Assembly (NCBI GenBank): GCA_900544445.1
Contig: UQVK01000013.1
Coordinates: 1-61,465, forward strand
Source: an uncultured Lachnospiraceae bacterium
GTDB taxonomy: Bacteria; Bacillota; Clostridia; Lachnospirales; Lachnospiraceae
DNA length: 61,465 nt
Direction of reading: 5' to 3'
How positions within the stretch are numbered: position 1 is the stretch's first letter; every line of letters begins with the position of its first letter. Shown here one piece after another: positions 17,790 through 25,700 of the stretch. The position numbers were made by a program, and so were the translations under genes. Below the pieces are notes generated by a model, which did not search any database, had not been told where the DNA came from, and saw nothing but the letters and a program-made list of their open reading frames with translations.

Positions 17790-17805
17790 AGGATGAATTT
17801 GTCAA
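17777..17805 (-). promoter_or_regulatory. feoA promoter
   Basis: On the minus strand, a perfect TTGACA (17805-17800) and TAGACT (17782-17777) are 17 bases apart. The -10 lies inside the distal operator box. Confidence 0.65.
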
Positions 17806-17820
17806 TCCCTTTTTCATTTG

Positions 17821-17849
17821 TTGTGGAATGGTTCCAAAAAGTTTATAAT
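17821..17849 (+). promoter_or_regulatory. Promoter of the YkgJ-family gene
   Basis: TTGTGG (17821-17826) and a perfect TATAAT (17844-17849) are 17 bases apart. Transcription would start near 17856, so both 30-base repeat copies lie in the leader. Confidence 0.6.
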
Positions 17850-17866
17850 GACAGAAAAGAAAAATG

Positions 17867-17896
17867 AAATGCCGCCTGACGGCGGCGGAAATGAGG
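17867..17896 (+). repeat. 30-base hairpin repeat, tandem copy A
   Basis: The unit AAATGCCGCCTGACGGCGGC, continued by GGAAATGAGG, is identical to copy B 88 bases downstream. It holds the 6-bp stem GCCGCC/GGCGGC and a ribosome-site-like tail. A 13-codon reading frame (GTG 17909 to TGA 17950) follows this copy. Within it is a separate 9-bp hairpin, GGAGAAAAC/GTTTTCTCC (17898-17920). Confidence 0.7.
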
Positions 17897-17954
17897 CGGA
17901 GAAAACCTGTGGTTTTCTCCTGGGGATTGTCCTTCGGCCAATTCCTCTGAAATA

Positions 17955-17984
17955 AAATGCCGCCTGACGGCGGCGGAAATGAGG
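17955..17984 (+). repeat. 30-base hairpin repeat, tandem copy B (start-proximal hairpin)
   Basis: An exact duplicate of copy A. Its stem ends at 17974, 15 bases before the ATG at 17990, and its tail GGAAATGAGGTAAGG supplies the ribosome site of the YkgJ-family gene. It belongs to the dispersed start-proximal hairpin family of this window. Confidence 0.7.
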
Positions 17985-17989
17985 TAAGG

Positions 17990-18658
17990 ATGGAGCGGGA
18001 AATTGATCTGGCGGAAGTATCTGATGGAAAGTTGTATGGCGCGGAGGATCTGGTGAAGGTTGGCTGCGGGGACTGCGCGGGCTGTTCGTCCTGCTGCAGG
18101 GAGACGGGAGACACAATCATTCTGGACCCTTACGATATCTGGGAGCTTGGCTGCGGCCTGAAAACGACATTTGCCGCCCTGCTGGAGGAAGGCAGAATCG
18201 AACTGAACATGGCGGACGGCGTAATTCTTCCGAACCTGAAGCTGAGAGAAAATGGAGAAGGCTGCAGCTTTCTGAATGAAGAAGGCAGATGTTCCATTCA
18301 TGCGTTCCGTCCCGGTCTCTGCAGGCTGTTTCCCCTGGGAAGAGTGTATGAAGAGGACGGCTTCCATTATTTCCTTCAGATTCATGAGTGTCATAAGGAA
18401 AACCGGTCCAAAGTGAAGGTGAAGAAATGGATCGGAATTCCGGAAATCAAACGTTATGAGGCATTTGTGCTTGCCTGGCATGATTATCTGAAACGGGTGG
18501 GCGATGAGGTGAAGCATGCGCAGGAGGAAGCGCGGATGAAGGAATTGACGATGTCCGTGCTGAAACTTTTTTATCTGCAGCCATATGAAGAGAAGGATTT
18601 CTACAGTCAGTTTTATGAGCGCCTTGCACGGGAAAAGAACAGCGGCGGTCAGTCTTAG
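17990..18658 (+). CDS. YkgJ-family cysteine cluster protein
   Basis: A zinc/iron-chelating cysteine cluster protein of unknown biochemical function. Residues about 23-33 carry CGDCAGCSSCC and residues about 92-118 carry CSFLNEEGRCSIHAFRPGLCRLFP; together they are the diagnostic Cys spacing of the family. The ATG at 17990 is preferred to the one at 17957, which lies inside the repeat hairpin; only the former has GAGGTAAGG in front. It is divergent from feoA across a gap holding the feo operators, so a link with metal status is possible but unproven. Confidence 0.85.
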   Translation: MEREIDLAEVSDGKLYGAEDLVKVGCGDCAGCSSCCRETGDTIILDPYDIWELGCGLKTTFAALLEEGRIELNMADGVILPNLKLRENGEGCSFLNEEGRCSIHAFRPGLCRLFPLGRVYEEDGFHYFLQIHECHKENRSKVKVKKWIGIPEIKRYEAFVLAWHDYLKRVGDEVKHAQEEARMKELTMSVLKLFYLQPYEEKDFYSQFYERLAREKNSGGQS

Positions 18659-18793
18659 AAAAAACTTAAGAAATTTTGTTCTTGACGAGGATTCTCTGTG
18701 GGGTTAATCTGTTAAAGAGACATTAAGAAATTATTACATATTCTGAAATCTTTTCTGAAAATTCGACAAAGGAAAATAAGGAGCAGGTTCCCC

Positions 18794-20347
18794 ATGAAAT
18801 ATAGATGCAGGCTTACGATAACGGCTGTCTGCCTGACAGCGGCTTTTTTTACGGCTTCTGCGCCGGTGCGGTCTTTTGCGGCGGAGGTTTCATCCAGTGC
18901 GGCTCTGGAGAGCGGGATGGAGACAGCGCCGGAAGAAACGGTGGAGACAGCACCGGAAGAAACAGTAGAAACGACAGCGGAAGCAATGACGGAAGAAACG
19001 ATGGAGGAAACAGGAGAGGATTGGCCGGCAGAGCCATCCATTGTGGCGCCGTCCGGGGTTCTGATGGAGGCGTCCACCGGAACCGTTCTGTATGATAAGA
19101 ACATGCATGAGCAGCATTATCCCGCCAGCATCACCAAGATCATGACGGCGCTGCTTGCCATTGAGAACTGCGAGCTGGATGAGATGGTAACCGTCCCTCA
19201 TGAGGCTGTGTACATGGAGGATAAAGGTTCCCATATCGCTCTTGACGAGGGAGAAGAGCTGACGGTGGAAGACTGCCTGTACGCCATCATGCTGGCCTCC
19301 GCCAACGATGCGGCATATGCGCTTGCGATTCATGTGGGAGGAACCATTGAAAACTTTGCGGACATGATGAACCAGAGAGCGGAGGAGCTTGGCTGTGAGG
19401 ATACTCATTTTACGAATCCGCACGGCCTTCCGGATGAAAACCATGTGACCAGTGCCTACGATATGGCGCTGATTACCAGAGAAGCGCTGAAGCACGACAT
19501 TTTCCGCACGATTGCCGGAACCACCTTTTATGAAATACAGCCTTCCGCGAATCAGCCGGACCTGATTCCCATGTCCCATCATCACAAGATGCTGTTTAAT
19601 GGAAAGTTCCATTATGACGGAGTATTCGCGGGAAAGAACGGCTATACGACAGTGGCGCAGAATACGCTGGTCACCTGTGCGGAACGGGATGGCATGGATC
19701 TGATCTGTGTCACCATGGAAACACAGGGACAGCAGGTATATACGGATGCGGCGACGCTGTTTGATTATGGATTCGATCATTTTAATCTGGTAGATATCGG
19801 CGGAAGCGTTTCCGGCAGTACGACAGCTTCCATTCATGCAAGAACGAACGGCGTGGAGAGCGGTTCCGTGGTAACGGAAGAGATTCCGGTTCAGATGAAG
19901 GAAGACGGCTGTGTGGTGCTTCCGTACAGTGTCACGCTGGGGGATCTGGATGCTGACCTGTACTACGATACAGAGAATGCGCAGGAAGGGGAAAGCGCTA
20001 CTCTGGAGTACAGCTACGCAGGCCGTGTGGTGGGACAGGCGCAGATCGTACTGCCGTCGTCCCTGGTGATTCCGGTGGAGACGGAGACTCCGGTGGAAAC
20101 GGAAAGTCCGGAGGAGCCGGTGAAGCAGAGGGGAAATGGATTTCCCTGGCTGTATCTGTTGATTGGAATTGCTGCTGCCGGCGCTCTTGGTGGAGGAGGT
20201 TATCTGTTTGTCAGACGCCAGATCTGGAAATCCAGATGGCGTAAAAGAAAATACGGAGCGAAGGATCCGGTTTACCGGCGCAGCGTAAGAAGGAGCAACG
20301 TCTATCACATTCAGGCGAGAAAACGCCGGTGGTGGAAAAGGAGGTAA
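18794..20347 (+). CDS. D-alanyl-D-alanine carboxypeptidase (DacA/PBP5-like, S11)
   Basis: Trims the terminal D-Ala of peptidoglycan stem peptides outside the membrane. It has a signal peptide (about 1-29), an acidic Glu/Thr-rich linker (about 35-75), then the S11 domain with SxxK as Ser112-Lys115 and SxN as Ser169-Asn171. The third box reads KNG (Lys281-Asn282-Gly283) where the family normally has KTG. A beta-rich PBP5 C-terminal domain follows, then a C-terminal membrane helix (LYLLIGIAAAGALGGGGYLFV) and a strongly basic tail of about 45 residues. The start follows AAGGAG. The next gene starts 5 bases on and is probably co-transcribed. Confidence 0.9.
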   Translation: MKYRCRLTITAVCLTAAFFTASAPVRSFAAEVSSSAALESGMETAPEETVETAPEETVETTAEAMTEETMEETGEDWPAEPSIVAPSGVLMEASTGTVLYDKNMHEQHYPASITKIMTALLAIENCELDEMVTVPHEAVYMEDKGSHIALDEGEELTVEDCLYAIMLASANDAAYALAIHVGGTIENFADMMNQRAEELGCEDTHFTNPHGLPDENHVTSAYDMALITREALKHDIFRTIAGTTFYEIQPSANQPDLIPMSHHHKMLFNGKFHYDGVFAGKNGYTTVAQNTLVTCAERDGMDLICVTMETQGQQVYTDAATLFDYGFDHFNLVDIGGSVSGSTTASIHARTNGVESGSVVTEEIPVQMKEDGCVVLPYSVTLGDLDADLYYDTENAQEGESATLEYSYAGRVVGQAQIVLPSSLVIPVETETPVETESPEEPVKQRGNGFPWLYLLIGIAAAGALGGGGYLFVRRQIWKSRWRKRKYGAKDPVYRRSVRRSNVYHIQARKRRWWKRR

Positions 20348-20351
20348 GATT

Positions 20352-21059
20352 ATGAGGGCTTTACGATGGTTGAAGGCAGCGGCCGCTGCGGCGGCAGTGA
20401 TGCTGTGTGTGCTTCCGCTGAAGGCGGATGCGGCTGAACTGATCCAGTCGCCCGTTTACGGACAGGTGTATGTGATGGATGAGAATGGAGTGAACGGCCT
20501 GATGTTCACGCAGGAAAGCGATGCCATCACGCAGTTCATGAGAGAGACGGCGTCCGATCCGTATTTCGTCAGGTATAATCGTTTTGATAACGTTCTGGCA
20601 AAGCTGAAAGCGACGGCCACATCCAGCATTGTGCTGGATGAGAACGGAAACGTGGTTTCCGTGAAGGATGCGGCGACGCTGGCACAGGAAACGGCGGCGC
20701 ATCTGAATAACGTGGCGGCAATGGATGCAATGAGCGAAGAGGAGAAGCTGGCTCTGGAAAATCAGCAGCTGGCACAGCTGAATGAGCAGGCCGTTATGGT
20801 GGCTGCAATGGCTCAGCAGGCGGCGCTTCTTAAACAGCTTGCGGCATCTTCCGCTTCTCCCGAGGAAGCCGCTGTGATTCAGACCTATGTGGATATGTGT
20901 GCGCAGCTTCAGGCGCTGATTGCAGCCAAGCAGCAGGTTGTGCTGCTTTATCAGCAGCAGGCTGATCCGGCTGTCTGCCAGCAGGCGCTTCTGAACGTAC
21001 AGAACCTTGCGGCAGCGGTACAGCAGTCAACCGCGCAGCTTGCGCTCTATGAATCATAA
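20352..21059 (+). CDS. Secreted Ala/Gln-rich coiled-coil protein, unknown function
   Basis: A 235-residue protein with a clear signal peptide (LKAAAAAAAVMLCVLPLKADAA, cleavage near residue 27). A short globular region (about 28-105) is followed by a long helical region rich in Ala, Gln and Leu (about 110-233) with heptad-like spacing, predicted to form a coiled coil. I do not recognise a named family. It starts 5 bases after the carboxypeptidase gene, after GGAGG, and ends at a terminator. A cell-wall-associated or structural role is inference from this context. Confidence 0.7.
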   Translation: MRALRWLKAAAAAAAVMLCVLPLKADAAELIQSPVYGQVYVMDENGVNGLMFTQESDAITQFMRETASDPYFVRYNRFDNVLAKLKATATSSIVLDENGNVVSVKDAATLAQETAAHLNNVAAMDAMSEEEKLALENQQLAQLNEQAVMVAAMAQQAALLKQLAASSASPEEAAVIQTYVDMCAQLQALIAAKQQVVLLYQQQADPAVCQQALLNVQNLAAAVQQSTAQLALYES

Positions 21060-21073
21060 AGAAAAATGAAAAA

Positions 21074-21107
21074 ACGGGGCCGGACAGTTGCCGGCTCCGT
21101 TTTTTTA
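21074..21107 (+). terminator. Rho-independent terminator after the coiled-coil gene
   Basis: The stem ACGGGGCCGG/CCGGCTCCGT with a 7-base loop is followed by seven Ts. Confidence 0.85.
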
Positions 21108-21128
21108 CAGGCATTCGGAAACGGCGGA

Positions 21129-21365
21129 CTATTTCCTCATTTCTTTCAGTTCCTGAAAAAGCTGAAGATCTTCGGCGGTCAGTTTCAGGTTGGTGCCAAT
21201 CTGTCCGCCGTCCGGAGAAGTAATTGTCACGTCTATGATGGTTCCCTCTTTCAGGTTAATTCCGGCCGCGGCGTTCAGAAAAGCCGGAAATTTGGGATGG
21301 CGGATCTGAAACTGTTCCCAGGCGCCCTTCAATTGAAGCAGTTTGAGTGGATTGATACCGTTCAT
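21129..21365 (-). CDS. Small conserved protein of unknown function
   Basis: A 78-residue cytosolic protein: an N-terminal helix (LKLLQLKGAWEQFQIRHPKFPAFLNA), then a beta region (LKEGTIIDVTITSPDGGQIGTNLKL) and a C-terminal helix (AEDLQLFQELKEMRK). There is no signal peptide and no Cys. I do not recognise a functional domain. It is convergent with the coiled-coil gene and divergent from the zinc-ribbon gene. The regular composition and an upstream promoter-like sequence support it being real. Confidence 0.7.
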   Translation of the reverse strand: MNGINPLKLLQLKGAWEQFQIRHPKFPAFLNAAAGINLKEGTIIDVTITSPDGGQIGTNLKLTAEDLQLFQELKEMRK

Positions 21366-21403
21366 ATGATATTTGTTTCCTTTCCGTATTTGTGCGGATA
21401 CAG

Positions 21404-21430
21404 TTTATACGAAGAAGAGCGTGTTGTCAA
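21404..21430 (-). promoter_or_regulatory. Possible promoter of the small protein gene
   Basis: On the minus strand, TTGACA (21430-21425) and TATAAA (21409-21404) are present but only 15 bases apart, shorter than ideal. Confidence 0.35.
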
Positions 21431-21464
21431 ATGTTGTTAAATTGTCAAAACTTATCAAAAACGG

Positions 21465-21494
21465 TTGAAAAGGAAAGGATATTTACGGTATAAT
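21465..21494 (+). promoter_or_regulatory. Promoter of the zinc-ribbon/TPM/MBL unit
   Basis: TTGAAA (21465-21470) and a perfect TATAAT (21489-21494) are 18 bases apart, about 80 bases before the zinc-ribbon start. Confidence 0.65.
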
Positions 21495-21573
21495 TGACCA
21501 AAAGGTTTTCATTGACGGAACGAAAAAGGATTGCTTATTCACTTTGCTCCAGACATTTAAGGAGATAGAATCC

Positions 21574-22557
21574 ATGATTTTCAAGTGCAGAAACTGCGGT
21601 GGAAATGTGGTATATGATCCGGAACGGGGAAGGATGCACTGTCCATACTGTGACGGCGTAGATACACAGGAACAGGAGGAGGGGGACGGGCAGCCGGTCT
21701 GTAAAAACTGCGGCGCGCCTCTGGAAACGGAAAGGTTCGCCTCTGCTGTGAAGTGCGCTTACTGCGGACAATATACGATTCTGGACGAACGGGTTAAAGA
21801 TGCATATCTTCCCCGTTTCATTCTGCCATTTCGGATCGGAAAGAAGGAAGCCTCCGAGCGGCTTCAGGGAGAATTTAAGAACAGAATTTTCGCGCCGGAT
21901 TCCTTTCTGTCGGAAGCGACGCTGTCCCGGATGGAAGGGAGCTATGTTCCGTTCTGGCTGTATGATATGTCGGCGGACTGCCATTATGACGGAACGGGAA
22001 CCAGAGTGCGGGTCTGGAGAAGCGGGGATACGGAATATACGGAAACCTCATGGTTTCATGTGCTTCGTGACATGGAGGTACAGTTTGAGAAAGTCCCGGC
22101 TGATGCCTCGGAAAAGTTTCCGGATGAGATTATGGATCTGATGGAACCTTATGAGTATGATGGCCTTCAGAATTTTACGCCGGAATATATGTCCGGCTTC
22201 CTGGGAGAGGTGTATAACGGACCGAGCGGGGAGTATGTATCCAGGGCGCAGGAGAAAGCGGAAACGGATGCGAAGAGCCTGCTGATGCAGACCGTCTCAG
22301 GATATTCTACAGTCATTCCGGAGCATGAGACGGTGGAGATCAGGCAGCAGGATGCCCGGTATGCCCTCCTTCCGGTCTGGTGTTACCGCTACCGCTACCG
22401 GGACAGGGATTATGACTGTTTTGTAAACGGGCAGACGGGAAAGATGGCGGGAGAGCTTCCTTTGTCCATTCCGTGTATGCTGCTTTACGGAGGCACGTTT
22501 TTTGGTTGTCTTACGGCGGTGCTGATGCTGGTGTGGGCGTGTATTTCGCTTCTGTAG
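21574..22557 (+). CDS. Double zinc-ribbon membrane protein, unknown function
   Basis: A 327-residue protein starting with two zinc ribbons, CRNCGG...CPYCDG and CKNCGAP...CAYCGQY, at about residues 5-65. The middle region has no recognised enzymatic motif and resembles family members annotated only as zinc-ribbon proteins. A C-terminal membrane helix (PCMLLYGGTFFGCLTAVLMLVWACISLL) anchors it. ATG at 21574 with AAGGAG is chosen over the one at 21544. It is followed 12 bases later by the TPM-domain gene, and such zinc-ribbon and TPM proteins plausibly act together at the membrane. Confidence 0.75.
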   Translation: MIFKCRNCGGNVVYDPERGRMHCPYCDGVDTQEQEEGDGQPVCKNCGAPLETERFASAVKCAYCGQYTILDERVKDAYLPRFILPFRIGKKEASERLQGEFKNRIFAPDSFLSEATLSRMEGSYVPFWLYDMSADCHYDGTGTRVRVWRSGDTEYTETSWFHVLRDMEVQFEKVPADASEKFPDEIMDLMEPYEYDGLQNFTPEYMSGFLGEVYNGPSGEYVSRAQEKAETDAKSLLMQTVSGYSTVIPEHETVEIRQQDARYALLPVWCYRYRYRDRDYDCFVNGQTGKMAGELPLSIPCMLLYGGTFFGCLTAVLMLVWACISLL

Positions 22558-22569
22558 GAGAGGAAGAAA

Positions 22570-23472
22570 GTGGACAGCAGGGATATTAACTGGAAAAAAT
22601 ACATTTCTTACTTTAAATTCTGGTTTCTTGCCATACTTCTGCTTGCCGTGCTGCTTGTGGTTCTGCTTGCGGTCCGCGGAAGGGAAAGCGCGGCAGAACG
22701 GACGAATCAGGAATGCGATACGCAGGAAAGAGTGTTTGATTATGCGGATGTGCTCACCGCCGATCAGGAGGAGGCTCTGAGAGCGCTGATTGCGGAACAG
22801 GAGAAAAGAACCGCCTGTGATATTGTTCTGGTTACGCTGAATGAATCTCTTGCAGATTATGCGGCAGCCTATGAGGAAGAACTGGGGTATCTCACCCCTG
22901 ACCGGTATACGATGGTATATGCGGATAATTTTTATGATGAACATCAATTTGGCTATGACAGGCCATACGGAGACGGCGTCCTGCTGCTGGACAACTGGTA
23001 TCGGGAAGCGGACGGAGGCGTTTATTCCTGGCTGAGTACCTGCGGCAGGGCGGAGGACCGTTTTTCCTCCTCCATGATTGACTCTCTTCTTACGGAGGCG
23101 CTTGCAAATGCGGATCAGGACCCGTATGGGGCCTATGTAAAATATGTAAATCTGTTTGCGGAGATGATGACGGAAAGCGGCGGCATACCTGATATTCCGG
23201 TGTTTGCTCCCCTTGTGCTGGCGGTCCTCGGAACGGTACTGTTCGTGGAAAGTGCGCTGAGAAACCATCGGGGCAGTAAAACCGTGAATCTTACCACTTA
23301 TGTGGAGGGTGGAAAACCTGAACTGAAGCGGCAGGAGGATATTTTCTTAAGGAAGACTGTGACAAAAAGACATATTGAAAGAAATACCGGAAGCGGCGGA
23401 GGCGGCGGGGGCGGCGGCCACCACACCTCATCCCGGGGCGTTTCCCACGGGGGCGGCGGTCACAGAAGGTAG
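22570..23472 (+). CDS. TPM-domain membrane protein with Gly/His-rich tail
   Basis: A 300-residue protein. An N-terminal membrane helix (about 14-38) is followed by a TPM domain (about 57-190), recognised by VFDYADVLTADQEEALRALI and YGDGVLLLDNWYREADGGVYSW. A second hydrophobic segment lies near 217-230. The tail (about 275-300) is nearly all Gly, His and Ser, with a run of eight Gly. TPM domains are found in phosphatase-like and photosystem repair proteins; function in Firmicutes is unclear. The start is GTG after GAGAGGAAGAAA. It is probably translated with the zinc-ribbon gene. Confidence 0.8.
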   Translation: MDSRDINWKKYISYFKFWFLAILLLAVLLVVLLAVRGRESAAERTNQECDTQERVFDYADVLTADQEEALRALIAEQEKRTACDIVLVTLNESLADYAAAYEEELGYLTPDRYTMVYADNFYDEHQFGYDRPYGDGVLLLDNWYREADGGVYSWLSTCGRAEDRFSSSMIDSLLTEALANADQDPYGAYVKYVNLFAEMMTESGGIPDIPVFAPLVLAVLGTVLFVESALRNHRGSKTVNLTTYVEGGKPELKRQEDIFLRKTVTKRHIERNTGSGGGGGGGGHHTSSRGVSHGGGGHRR

Positions 23473-23492
23473 AGAGGAAAGGGGCTATCACA

Positions 23493-24176
23493 ATGAAACT
23501 GCAGTATCTGGGACATTCCTGCTTCAAACTGGAGGCAGAGGGGTATGAAATCGTACTGGATCCATATGAGAAGGATTCAGTGCCGGGACTGAAAACGCTG
23601 GAAGTAGAGGCGGATCAGTGTCTGTGCAGCCACGGGCATGGAGACCACTGCGGCCTGGAGTGGATCAGGCTGAAGAACAGGGGAGTGGAAAGCCCGTTTA
23701 AGATTGAACGGCTGGAAAGCTGGCATGATGATGAAAAGGGGGCGCTCCGCGGAAGCAACGCCATCCACATCCTTCAGGCGGATGGACTGAAGGTTATCCA
23801 TCTGGGAGATATCGGATGTATACCGGAAAAATGGCAGATGGAACGGATGGAGAACGCGGATGTGATCATGGCGCCGGTAGGAGGCTATTATACGGCGGAA
23901 CCGGAGGTGATCCGGGAACTGATCAGCAGGCTGTCTCCGGCGGTTATGATTCCCATGCACTACCGGACAGAGAAAAGCGGCTTCCCGGTTTTGAAAACCT
24001 GTGAAGAGTATCTGAAGGATTGTGAAAATGTGACGAAGTATGACACGGACAGCATTCTGCTGGAGCCTGGAGATGGAAGGGGGGAGACGACAGAAGCGGC
24101 GTCTCCTGCGGTGCATGCGGAGCATTCCGCTTCAACAGAAATCGTGGTGCTGAAACAGTGGGCGCTTGATCCTTAA
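23493..24176 (+). CDS. MBL-fold metal-dependent hydrolase (UlaG-like)
   Basis: A 227-residue metallo-beta-lactamase-fold hydrolase. The metal-binding motif is CSHGHGDHCG (about residues 44-53), with a later Asp in HLGDIG and His in MIPMHYRT. Length and arrangement resemble YtnP/UlaG-like proteins that hydrolyse esters, lactones or cyclic phosphates; the substrate is unknown. It starts after GAGAGGAAAGGGG, 20 bases after the TPM gene, and closes the unit at a terminator. Confidence 0.85.
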   Translation: MKLQYLGHSCFKLEAEGYEIVLDPYEKDSVPGLKTLEVEADQCLCSHGHGDHCGLEWIRLKNRGVESPFKIERLESWHDDEKGALRGSNAIHILQADGLKVIHLGDIGCIPEKWQMERMENADVIMAPVGGYYTAEPEVIRELISRLSPAVMIPMHYRTEKSGFPVLKTCEEYLKDCENVTKYDTDSILLEPGDGRGETTEAASPAVHAEHSASTEIVVLKQWALDP

Positions 24177-24180
24177 ACAT

Positions 24181-24220
24181 AAGGGGTGTCACATGAAATT
24201 TGTGTGACATCCCTTCTTTT
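24181..24220. terminator. Bidirectional terminator between MBL and MATE genes
   Basis: The stem AAGGGGTGTCACA/TGTGTGACATCCCTT, with a loop of about 7 bases, is followed by CTTTTATT. It serves the convergent genes on both sides. Confidence 0.8.
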
Positions 24221-24252
24221 ATTATCGGATGCCGTTTTGCAGTATGTTGAAT

Positions 24253-25602
24253 TCAGGCTCTGTTTTCAAATCCATGCAGCCAGTCCGCTTTCAGAAAGTA
24301 GATCAGAAAGACGATGGAGCTTAAGCACCAGGTGATGGGATAGGCCCAGAATATCACACGGATGGAAGGTATGAAGCGCACGGCAACGGTGATATAGCTG
24401 ATCCGGATGACACACCAGCAGCAGAGCATGACAAGCATGGGAACGGCAGCCCGCCCGGCGCCTCTGAGAATGCCGGCCACACAGTGGGAGAAGGACAACA
24501 GGAAGTAGAACAGGGTGACGGTTCTCGCCTGAGCAACGCCGTAGGAAACAACCTGGGGATCACTGTTGAAGGCGGCAATAAGAAGGGGCGCGGCAAGATT
24601 GATGGCAAGGCCGACCAGTTCTGCCATGATAACGGAGCACAGAATCCCGAAACGCGCTCCCTTTTTTGCACGTTCATACTGCCCGGCTCCCAGATTCTGA
24701 CTGATGAAGGTGGTCAGAGACATGGCGAAGCAGGTGATGGGGAGAAAGCCGAAACCTTCGATCTTGGAGTAAGCGCCACATCCGGCCATGGCCAGCGCGC
24801 CGAAGCTGTTGATGTTGGCCTGTACCACCACGTTAGCCACGGATATGATGGAATTCTGAAAGCCGGAGGGAAGACCGTTCTGAATGATCTGCTTCAGATA
24901 GAAACCGTGAAAACGGATCTTTTCCGGGTGAAGTCTGTAGTCCTCAGGACTTTTCAGAAGCTGGATCAGGCAGAGGATGGCGCTGACAAACTGAGAGATA
25001 ATGGTCGCAAGGGCAGCGCTCCCCACACCCATATGGAATCCTCCTACAAACAGAAGATCCAGAACCACGTTTACCACGGAAGAAATAATCAGGTAAATCA
25101 GCGGGTGTGTGCTGTCTCCCACGGATTGCAGAATGCCTACGAAGACATTGTAAAGTACAAATGCAATGGAGCCACAGAAATAAATGCGGAAATAGGTAGT
25201 GGAATTTGGAAGCACATTTTCCGGTGTCCCCATCCATACCAGCAGAACGGGAGCGAGCAGAAGGCCGATTACAGTGAGCAGTACGCCTGCTATCAGTCCG
25301 AATGCTACCGTGGTGTGGATGGCCTTCTGTACCTTATCGATCTGTCTGGCCCCATAGTATCTGGCAATGACGACGCCTGCGCCGATGGAAATGCCGTTGA
25401 AAAAGCCTACCATCAGGAAAATGAGGCTTCCGGAGGAGCTGACGGCCGCCAGGGCCTCGCTTCCCAGAAAATTTCCAACGATCAGGGAATCCGCCGTATT
25501 ATAAAGCTGCTGGAACAGATTCCCGAGAAAAAGCGGGATGGCAAAGGCGGTAAGCTTTCTGGCAATGGACCCTTCGGTCATGAGTGTAGACTGACTTTTC
25601 AT
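24253..25602 (-). CDS. MATE-family multidrug/cation exporter
   Basis: A 449-residue exporter with about 12 membrane helices, using a Na+ or H+ gradient to export organic cations or drugs. It opens with IARKLTAFAIPLFLGNLFQQLYNTADSLIVG, the typical first MATE repeat, and has the equivalent half from about residue 230 (NGLPSGFQNSIISVANVVVQANINSFG). The short leader of about 43 bases consists almost entirely of a start-proximal hairpin and ribosome site. The substrate is not predictable. Confidence 0.93.
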   Translation of the reverse strand: MKSQSTLMTEGSIARKLTAFAIPLFLGNLFQQLYNTADSLIVGNFLGSEALAAVSSSGSLIFLMVGFFNGISIGAGVVIARYYGARQIDKVQKAIHTTVAFGLIAGVLLTVIGLLLAPVLLVWMGTPENVLPNSTTYFRIYFCGSIAFVLYNVFVGILQSVGDSTHPLIYLIISSVVNVVLDLLFVGGFHMGVGSAALATIISQFVSAILCLIQLLKSPEDYRLHPEKIRFHGFYLKQIIQNGLPSGFQNSIISVANVVVQANINSFGALAMAGCGAYSKIEGFGFLPITCFAMSLTTFISQNLGAGQYERAKKGARFGILCSVIMAELVGLAINLAAPLLIAAFNSDPQVVSYGVAQARTVTLFYFLLSFSHCVAGILRGAGRAAVPMLVMLCCWCVIRISYITVAVRFIPSIRVIFWAYPITWCLSSIVFLIYFLKADWLHGFENRA

Positions 25603-25633
25603 AATTTCCTCTTTTCCTGCCGCACAGGCGGCA
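25603..25633 (-). promoter_or_regulatory. Start-proximal GC hairpin with ribosome site of the MATE gene
   Basis: On the minus strand, TGCCGC-CTGT-GCGGCA (25633-25618) forms a perfect stem. GGAAAAGAGGAAATT then leads to the ATG at 25602, 15 bases after the stem. It is a member of the dispersed hairpin family. Confidence 0.6.
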
Positions 25634-25651
25634 ACGTAATTCCAACTTTTT

Positions 25652-25660
25652 ATTATAACA
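25652..25660 (-). promoter_or_regulatory. Extended -10 promoter of the MATE gene
   Basis: TGTTATAAT on the minus strand is a perfect extended -10. Transcription would start near 25645. Confidence 0.65.
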
Positions 25661-25700
25661 CGGAAATGGGAAATGCAAATCCTTTTGCGTAAAAAAATCG

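Noticed and set aside
17785..18517. Minus-strand frames across the feoA/YkgJ gap with repeated RRQAAF segments
   Set aside because: The repeated peptide is simply the translation of the two 30-base hairpin copies; there is no ribosome site and it overlaps the YkgJ gene.
18890..20308. A 472-codon minus-strand frame opposite the carboxypeptidase gene
   Set aside because: The plus-strand gene has signal peptide and catalytic boxes; the antisense frame lacks a ribosome site and any motif.
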